Assembly (NCBI GenBank): GCA_029935295.1
Contig: JAOZKP010000075.1
Coordinates: 1 to 11,021, forward strand
Length of the DNA: 11,021 nucleotides
Direction of reading: 5' to 3'
Source of the DNA: a bacterium
GTDB lineage: Bacteria > Desulfobacterota > Anaeroferrophillalia > Anaeroferrophillales > Tharpellaceae
Positions 6,973-11,021 of the stretch are shown piece after piece. A program made the translations under genes and the position numbers. A model generated the notes under the pieces. It had not been told where the DNA came from and searched no databases. It was given only the letters and a program-made list of their open reading frames with translations. Positions within the stretch are counted from its first letter, which is position 1; each line of letters begins with the position of its first letter.

Positions 6973-7036
6973 AAAAAAAAGACCACGAAAACCGGCTGGC
7001 CCATTAAAAAAATGAACTCTGCCGACCTTCGTGGTC
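6973..7036 (-). terminator. Intrinsic terminator before the TonB receptor gene (attenuator)
   Basis: Read on the minus strand, bases 7036-7021 pair with 6996-6981 in a 16-bp stem: nine Watson-Crick pairs (GACCACGAA/TTCGTGGTC), three G-U pairs, then four more Watson-Crick pairs (CGGC/GCCG). The loop is 24 nt, with a possible 4-bp inner stem, and eight U follow (6980-6973). Because the G-U pairs exist only in this direction, the terminator acts on the minus-strand transcript. It lies 36 nt before the receptor ATG, so it should gate receptor expression. Its 5' arm shares CCACGAAGGT with the nikK terminator. Confidence 0.78.
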
Positions 7037-7041
7037 GTTAG

Positions 7042-7116
7042 TTATATTTCGATAGTGCAGTTACGTTCTAAAGCAAACGCTAAAAAAAGCATCAACACCC
7101 AAACTGCAACCTTCAT
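7042..7116 (-). CDS. Short hydrophobic leader ORF (24 residues)
   Basis: An ATG at 7114-7116 preceded by AAAGG (five nt spacing) opens 24 codons ending in TAA at 7042-7044. The peptide begins MKVAVWVLML, continues with a hydrophobic run (FLAFAL) and ends ERNCTIEI. It looks like an uncleaved signal or a single membrane helix with one Cys near the end. It lies between the promoter at 7148-7176 and the terminator, whose stem begins only 5 nt after the stop codon. A ribosome paused at the stop would cover the 5' arm of the terminator and favour read-through to the receptor. I infer a leader peptide in an attenuator; alternatively it is a genuine small membrane protein. I do not recognise a family. 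Confidence 0.5.
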   Translation of the reverse strand: MKVAVWVLMLFLAFALERNCTIEI

Positions 7117-7147
7117 GATTACCTTTCTGGATGCCGGCAACAGGAAA

Positions 7148-7176
7148 GTTTTAAAATAATCAGCTTAAAATGTCAA
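7148..7176 (-). promoter_or_regulatory. Sigma70-type promoter of the leader ORF and TonB receptor
   Basis: On the minus strand a perfect TTGACA (plus 7171-7176) is followed after 17 bp by TAAAAC (plus 7148-7153, four of six consensus bases). Transcription would start near 7141, leaving about 25 nt before the leader ORF and about 200 nt before the receptor. No obvious operator symmetry was seen in it. Confidence 0.6.
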
Positions 7177-7385
7177 TATATTTCTTATTGATTTAAGTTG
7201 TGTCATGGCGATGCTTTCTAACCCGGGATCTGCATTAAAAAAGCTTGTTAATAATTTTATGAATTAGCCCCAAATACGGCCGCAGCAAACGACATTGTTC
7301 TTGACAGAAAAAGGACGCTGATGATAGGAAATCAAGCATATTACTAACATGATTAAATCCAACCTAAATCGTATAGGGAGCGTCA
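7177..7385 (+). promoter_or_regulatory. Divergent intergenic region with a weak promoter for the second operon
   Basis: This AT-rich stretch between the receptor promoter and the membrane-protein gene holds TTGACA at 7301-7306. The best -10 candidate, TAGGAA at 7325-7330 after 18 bp, is poor. Only the -35 is convincing, so the promoter may need an activator or lie elsewhere. No gene, RNA structure or repeat is seen in this stretch. Confidence 0.3.
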
Positions 7386-7391
7386 TTGCTG

Positions 7392-8300
7392 ATGGAGCAA
7401 ACGCAGTCTGACAAACATACAAGTTTCGCGGCGGAAAGTGAGGCTTCGATCTCTGATCCCACGGCAACGGAGTCGAATAATGTTCAGGAAAAGGCTTCAG
7501 ATTCTACGCCTGAGCCTGACAATACAAACACTCCACCGCAAGATGACAAAGAAACTCAAAGTTCCGGCCGGCAGCAGGCCAAAGGGGTCGCCGCCCTTTT
7601 TGAAAAAGAAGAACTCAAGGATATCCTGCGCTGTTATCTGGGCACTATTTTCGTAATTGAAGGTTTTATCTTTTTCGTCAGTTTTCTAAGCCAGATTGGG
7701 CCGGAATCCGTCCCCTTCCCCTGGAAATCGTACTTTTTCGCAGCATTTATAATTCCGCTGACAATAACCTTTCTCCTCGGCATTATTATTTTAAGCTTTG
7801 ACCGCTACATATTCGGCCACCAGAATATCAGCGATGAAGTCAGTAATATCTTTCAGGCCGCCTCTGAAACCCGGAGTCGCATCCAAAAATTCCATGCCTC
7901 ACTTTTTGTTATCCGACAGTTTCCTTTTCTTCTCGGACTGCTCTCACTCCTGGTACTTTCGGTAACCGCCTACAAACTTAATGATATATTAGTCGTCGTC
8001 GGCCATGTCGGTGAACGCACGGCGCATTATCTTTTCATCGGCCTGGCGGTCCTTCTCGCAATTGCTGTAGTTATCGGCCTAATCTGGATGTTTCTAAGCT
8101 ACAACCTACGAAAAAAGACCCTTGAATATGAATTTCAATATAAAAAAGAGGTCATCGAAAAAACCGGCCTCATCCTGATCGGTGCTGACCGGGTTATGAA
8201 CTCGGACGGCCGGGTGCTGTCATTTAACAACTTACGGGAGTTGACCGGCAAGCAGAGCCCCGACAAAGATGTTGATACCGTGATTATAGACCAATCTTAA
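7392..8300 (+). CDS. Four-helix membrane protein of unknown function
   Basis: I do not recognise this family. From ATG 7392 it has 302 residues. An in-frame TTG at 7386 gives 304 and lies closer (5 nt) to AGGGAG at 7375-7380, so the start is not settled. Using the 304-residue numbering, residues 1-68 are a low-complexity acidic tail rich in Ser, Thr, Glu, Asp, Pro and Gln, probably disordered. Membrane helices lie near 86-104, 116-137, 177-196 and 215-238. Between helices 2 and 3 is a polar segment of about 35 residues. After helix 4 comes a basic stretch (NLRKKTLEYEFQYKK) and a hydrophilic C-terminus, both probably cytoplasmic. The lipoprotein gene starts 4 nt after its stop, so it is likely co-transcribed with the FAS-like genes. 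Its job could be in export or assembly of their product, but that is guesswork. Confidence 0.7.
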   Translation: MEQTQSDKHTSFAAESEASISDPTATESNNVQEKASDSTPEPDNTNTPPQDDKETQSSGRQQAKGVAALFEKEELKDILRCYLGTIFVIEGFIFFVSFLSQIGPESVPFPWKSYFFAAFIIPLTITFLLGIIILSFDRYIFGHQNISDEVSNIFQAASETRSRIQKFHASLFVIRQFPFLLGLLSLLVLSVTAYKLNDILVVVGHVGERTAHYLFIGLAVLLAIAVVIGLIWMFLSYNLRKKTLEYEFQYKKEVIEKTGLILIGADRVMNSDGRVLSFNNLRELTGKQSPDKDVDTVIIDQS

Positions 8301-8304
8301 CCGG

Positions 8305-8952
8305 ATGGAGTTCACAAACACAAAAATAAAATTAATTCTGGCTCTGCTGCCGACACTGCTTATCCTGATCTCCTGCGGCCAAACAGTCCCAGTCAGGCCG
8401 ACAGTTGGAGACATCACGCCGCAGCTGCCAGCCGGCTGCTGGCTCCTGCAACCTGAAACCTATAGGTTCCGCCATAGTGCTAAAATTGAGTATCAGAACA
8501 GAGAAGAGCTCTTTGAAGGTTTTATGGAACTTGACCTAAAACAAAACCGGGCCCGCCTGGTAATTTTCACCGCACTGGGCGTAACCCTGCTCAACCTTGA
8601 AATCAAACCGCATAGTTTCACTTTTACGGACTCCAATTCCCACAATAAAAGAGAACAACGCTTTGCCGCCGCCGTCGCCGGCTCAGTTCAGAAAATATTT
8701 TTCTCACTTAAAAACCACAACGACCCCAAATCACAGCTGCAAATAAATTTACGTGAGACTTCCGGCTCGGCTGAACTTTCCCGAATAAGCGCAAACCAGT
8801 CCAATCCCGACTGGATTGTCACTTATTCCAACTATCACAGTTACCCCTGCGGCCGGCTCCCGCAACGTATTTCCCTACAAAATCACCGGCCGGAATTCAA
8901 ATTAACGCTCTGGCTCCATAAAGCTGACACTAAAGCAAGTGATGCCCAATGA
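8305..8952 (+). CDS. DUF3261-like lipoprotein of an aryl-polyene-type cluster
   Basis: This 215-residue protein has a lipoprotein signal: a hydrophobic core (LILALLPTLLIL) followed by LISC with the lipid-bearing Cys24, then GQTVPVRPTVG. The mature domain has the alternating pattern of a small beta-sheet protein. It ends with LPQRISLQNHRPEFKLTLWL, reminiscent of the C-terminus of DUF3261 proteins. Those proteins often accompany aryl polyene and related FAS/PKS clusters, with a presumed role in moving or anchoring the lipid product at the outer membrane, but no reaction is established. It begins 4 nt after the membrane-protein gene, and its stop overlaps the start of the next gene (ATGA), so translation is probably coupled. 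The assignment rests on lipobox, size, C-terminal pattern and neighbours. Confidence 0.62.
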   Translation: MEFTNTKIKLILALLPTLLILISCGQTVPVRPTVGDITPQLPAGCWLLQPETYRFRHSAKIEYQNREELFEGFMELDLKQNRARLVIFTALGVTLLNLEIKPHSFTFTDSNSHNKREQRFAAAVAGSVQKIFFSLKNHNDPKSQLQINLRETSGSAELSRISANQSNPDWIVTYSNYHSYPCGRLPQRISLQNHRPEFKLTLWLHKADTKASDAQ

Positions 8953-9332
8953 TCCGTGACGAAATTGAAAAAACTGCATTGGCAGACATTGATATAAGCA
9001 GCCCGGACACCGGCTCGCAGAAATTTTGCCCCGCTGCCGACTTTATCGGTTTCAACGGTCATTTTCCCGACTACCCGATACTCCCGGCAATGCTGCAGAT
9101 TCTTTTCGGAGTTTTAGTCTCTGAAAAGATTCTGGGGAAAAAGCTGATCTTAAAAAAACTTGATAAAGCAAAATTCATGGTGCAGATCAAACCGGAAGAA
9201 ACAATTGCCGTAACCAGTAAAATCATACAAACCGCGCCGGACAAACCGGGAACCGGAATAAAAGCAAGGGTCATAATCACAGTTGCCGAAAAAAAGGCCG
9301 CATCAATGACACTTCTTCTTGATCCTGCCTGA
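8949..9332 (+). CDS. ApeI/FabZ-like hotdog protein, putative 3-hydroxyacyl-ACP dehydratase
   Basis: This 127-residue single-hotdog protein overlaps the lipoprotein gene by 4 nt. The segment FNGHFPDYPILP (35-46) is the dehydratase signature with catalytic-type His38, and LDKAKFMVQIKPEE (71-84) matches the FabZ strand that follows. The protein would remove water from 3-hydroxyacyl-ACP during polyene chain growth, together with the ketosynthase downstream. It is closest in style to ApeI-type dehydratases of aryl polyene clusters. One oddity: in FabZ and FabA an acidic residue stands 14 positions after the His (Glu or Asp), whereas here that position is Leu52, and the usual LPG is LPA. Either the acid comes from elsewhere or the protein is not a standard dehydratase. 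Confidence 0.7.
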   Translation: MIRDEIEKTALADIDISSPDTGSQKFCPAADFIGFNGHFPDYPILPAMLQILFGVLVSEKILGKKLILKKLDKAKFMVQIKPEETIAVTSKIIQTAPDKPGTGIKARVIITVAEKKAASMTLLLDPA

Positions 9333-9393
9333 GTTTTCCGGTGCGCTGCATTTCTTTAGTGCCTTACAGGTTATTTTATGCTACAAAACGCCA

Positions 9394-9861
9394 ATGAAAA
9401 AACATCCATTTAAAATATATCCCAACACCCCGCCGCCGCTCTTCTTCTCTGTTTCCAGGCGGGTACGTTTTGAAGAAGTCGATGCTTTGGGTATTGTCTG
9501 GCATGGCCGCTATCCAAGTTACTTTGAAGATGTCCGCGAAGCTTTAGGTGACAATTTCGGTATCGGCTACCTCGATTTTTTTCGGGAAAAAGTTGCAGCC
9601 CCGCTGCGGCAGCTCCATTTTGACTACTTAAAACCGCTCTCTCTGCGGGAAAACTTCACCATCAAGGCCCAGTTGCACTGGTCCGAAGCGGCCCGCCTCA
9701 ACTTAACCTACGAAATCATTAATGAACAAGGTGAATTAACCACCTCAGGCTACTCGATTCAGATGATGGTTGACCCCCGAAAACAGACTGTATTAATGGT
9801 ACCACCACCCTTTTTTCAGGCATTTCTCAATCGCTGGCAAGAGCAGAAACTTAAGTGCTGA
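9394..9861 (+). CDS. YbgC/4HBT-type acyl thioesterase
   Basis: This is a hotdog thioesterase of 155 residues from ATG 9394. The family motif EVDALGIVWHGRYPSYFEDVRE (split as EVDALGIVWHG, 28-38, and RYPSYFEDVRE, 39-49) contains the expected catalytic Asp30 and the conserved Tyr and Glu. The rest follows the acyl-CoA/acyl-ACP thioesterase fold. It probably releases the chain from ACP or CoA, or edits it, in the FAS-like pathway. The start is uncertain: ATG 9394 has no Shine-Dalgarno, and the alternative in-frame TTG at 9319 overlaps the previous gene and would add 25 residues unlike the family. A separate out-of-frame ATG at 9378, with AGG seven nt before, opens only 11 codons and overlaps the start. 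The ketosynthase gene follows immediately. Confidence 0.78.
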   Translation: MKKHPFKIYPNTPPPLFFSVSRRVRFEEVDALGIVWHGRYPSYFEDVREALGDNFGIGYLDFFREKVAAPLRQLHFDYLKPLSLRENFTIKAQLHWSEAARLNLTYEIINEQGELTTSGYSIQMMVDPRKQTVLMVPPPFFQAFLNRWQEQKLKC

Positions 9862-9869
9862 AACCAATC

Positions 9870-11021
9870 ATGCGTGAAGTTGTAATTGTCAGGGCTGAAG
9901 CGGTATCCGCTCTCGGAGATACACGCTCAGAGACGTGGAAAAGGTTACTGGCAAGAGAGTCAGCGGCCGCGCCCGTAACCCACTTTGACACATCTCCATA
10001 CTATTGCAAGAGTGCGGCAACAATTGCAGATATTGCCTGTGAAGATACAGATTCCAGTCGGCTATCGTTGCTTTTACAGAAACTATTCAAATCTCTCCCG
10101 AACAGACTGCCGAATTCGTGCAAATTGATTGGATCAACCTTGAAAGGGGCGATCGATCAACAGGAAAAAGTCTGGCGCAGATCTGAGATTAGCAACCCCG
10201 GCAGCTTGTCCCCGGGGAAATCGCAGCCACTTCCCTGGGAAGCCGCAAAATATATCGCTGATCATTTTTCGTTGAACCAGCCCGGGTTGATCGTAAACGC
10301 CGCCTGCGCCTCGTCGACTATCGCTCTAAGCCGGGCCGCCGGCCGAATTGCCGCTGGTTTTGATGACTGCATTCTGGTCTGGGGCGCTGAAATTATCTCC
10401 GAATTTGTTTTCGCCGGTTTCGCTTCGATCAAAGCCCTGACTCCAGACTGCTGCCGCCCTTTTGATAAGCTCCGCAACGGCCTGATTCTCGGTGAAGGAG
10501 CCGCGGCCCTGCTTCTGATGTCAGCCGAAAAAGCAGAAGAGACCGGTTCTAAACCATTAGCAAGAATTTCCGGCTGGGGGGTCGCAAATGATGCTGTCCA
10601 CCTCACCGCTCCGGCAGCTGACGGGCACGGTTTATACGAAGCCTGCCATCGAGCTCTACAGCGGGCATCTCTGAAACCTGAAGATATTGCCGCAATCAAT
10701 GCCCACGGCACGGCCACCATCCATAACGACAAAATGGAGATTGCCGCCTTTACAAAACTTTTTCGTAAAAATAGAAATCAGAAAAAAATCCCGCTCCACT
10801 CCATCAAAGGCGCCCTCGGCCATACATTAGGAGCAGCTGGAGCCTTAGAGACCACAATTGCGATCAACTCACTTCAGGAACAACGCCTGCCGCCGACAGT
10901 CGGCCTGATTCAGCCTGAAATCGAAATCTGCAATCAGGTTGCCCCGGAAATCCAACCTTTTTCAGGAAAAAACCTGCTCCTGACCAACTCCGGCTTCGGC
11001 GGCGTTAATGCGGCCCTGATT
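9870..11021 (+). CDS. Beta-ketoacyl-ACP synthase (FabF/ApeO-like), cut at the 3' end
   Basis: The frame is open from ATG 9870 to the window edge, 384 codons, so only about 10-25 residues should be missing. An in-frame GTG at 9855, overlapping the thioesterase end, is an alternative start. The thiolase-fold triad is complete: Cys146 in NAACASS, His279 in NAHGTAT and His318 in GHTLGAAG, with Lys313 in SIKGALGH. The C-terminal loop NSGFGGVNAAL is also present. It should therefore be a condensing enzyme, not a chain-length factor. NAHGTAT has Ala where most have Gly (HGTGT). It would extend the acyl chain with malonyl-ACP, with the hotdog protein and thioesterase as partners. Aryl polyene clusters carry several such synthases; which one this is cannot be said. 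Confidence 0.85.
   Translation, partial: MREVVIVRAEAVSALGDTRSETWKRLLARESAAAPVTHFDTSPYYCKSAATIADIACEDTDSSRLSLLLQKLFKSLPNRLPNSCKLIGSTLKGAIDQQEKVWRRSEISNPGSLSPGKSQPLPWEAAKYIADHFSLNQPGLIVNAACASSTIALSRAAGRIAAGFDDCILVWGAEIISEFVFAGFASIKALTPDCCRPFDKLRNGLILGEGAAALLLMSAEKAEETGSKPLARISGWGVANDAVHLTAPAADGHGLYEACHRALQRASLKPEDIAAINAHGTATIHNDKMEIAAFTKLFRKNRNQKKIPLHSIKGALGHTLGAAGALETTIAINSLQEQRLPPTVGLIQPEIEICNQVAPEIQPFSGKNLLLTNSGFGGVNAALI

Noticed and set aside
10262..10732. 156-codon frame on the minus strand
   Set aside because: It is antisense to the conserved ketosynthase core, including the Cys and His motifs, and arises from biased codon use.
1..11021. CRISPR arrays, tRNA or rRNA genes, insertion sequences, integrase or phage genes
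   Set aside because: No regularly spaced repeats, cloverleaf genes, transposase or integrase motifs were seen on either strand.

Overview
The window looks like chromosomal DNA of a Gram-negative, diderm bacterium, most plausibly from the Desulfobacterota or a neighbouring group. This is inferred from gene content: an outer-membrane porin-like protein, a TonB-dependent receptor, a NikKMLQO-type nickel/cobalt ECF transporter and part of an aryl-polyene-like type II fatty acid synthase cluster. There is no rRNA, tRNA or other taxonomic marker, so the assignment is tentative.

Layout. Positions 1-322 (minus) hold the N-terminal part of an exported porin-like protein. Positions 323-828 are a long non-coding stretch with a putative operator for the porin, a strong sigma70-type promoter and a structured leader RNA ending in an intrinsic terminator. 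Positions 829-4636 (plus) hold the operon nikK-nikM-nikL-nikQ-nikO. NikK is an exported DUF4198 protein, NikM the substrate-binding membrane subunit, NikL an exported and membrane-anchored accessory subunit, NikQ the T component and NikO the ATPase. Positions 4709-6937 (minus) encode a convergent TonB-dependent receptor, preceded at 6973-7176 by its own promoter, a 24-residue hydrophobic leader ORF and an intrinsic terminator. Together the receptor (outer membrane) and the Nik proteins (periplasm and inner membrane) could form one Ni/Co import route.

Positions 7392-11021 (plus) form a second operon: an unrecognised four-helix membrane protein, a DUF3261-like lipoprotein, an ApeI/FabZ-like hotdog protein, a YbgC/4HBT-type thioesterase and a ketosynthase cut by the window end. 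The last four resemble aryl polyene or related FAS-II clusters, whose products are usually attached to the outer membrane.

The most interesting signal is regulatory. Both metal-import units (the nik operon and the receptor) have a good promoter followed by an intrinsic terminator placed before the first structural gene. The 5' arms of the two terminators share the sequence CCACGAAGGT followed one base later by GG. One leader carries several hairpins, two of them mutually exclusive, and no credible ORF. The other carries a short hydrophobic ORF that stops 5 nt before the terminator stem. I recognise no known riboswitch class in either. They may represent an undescribed metal-responsive attenuation system, but this is inference from two examples.
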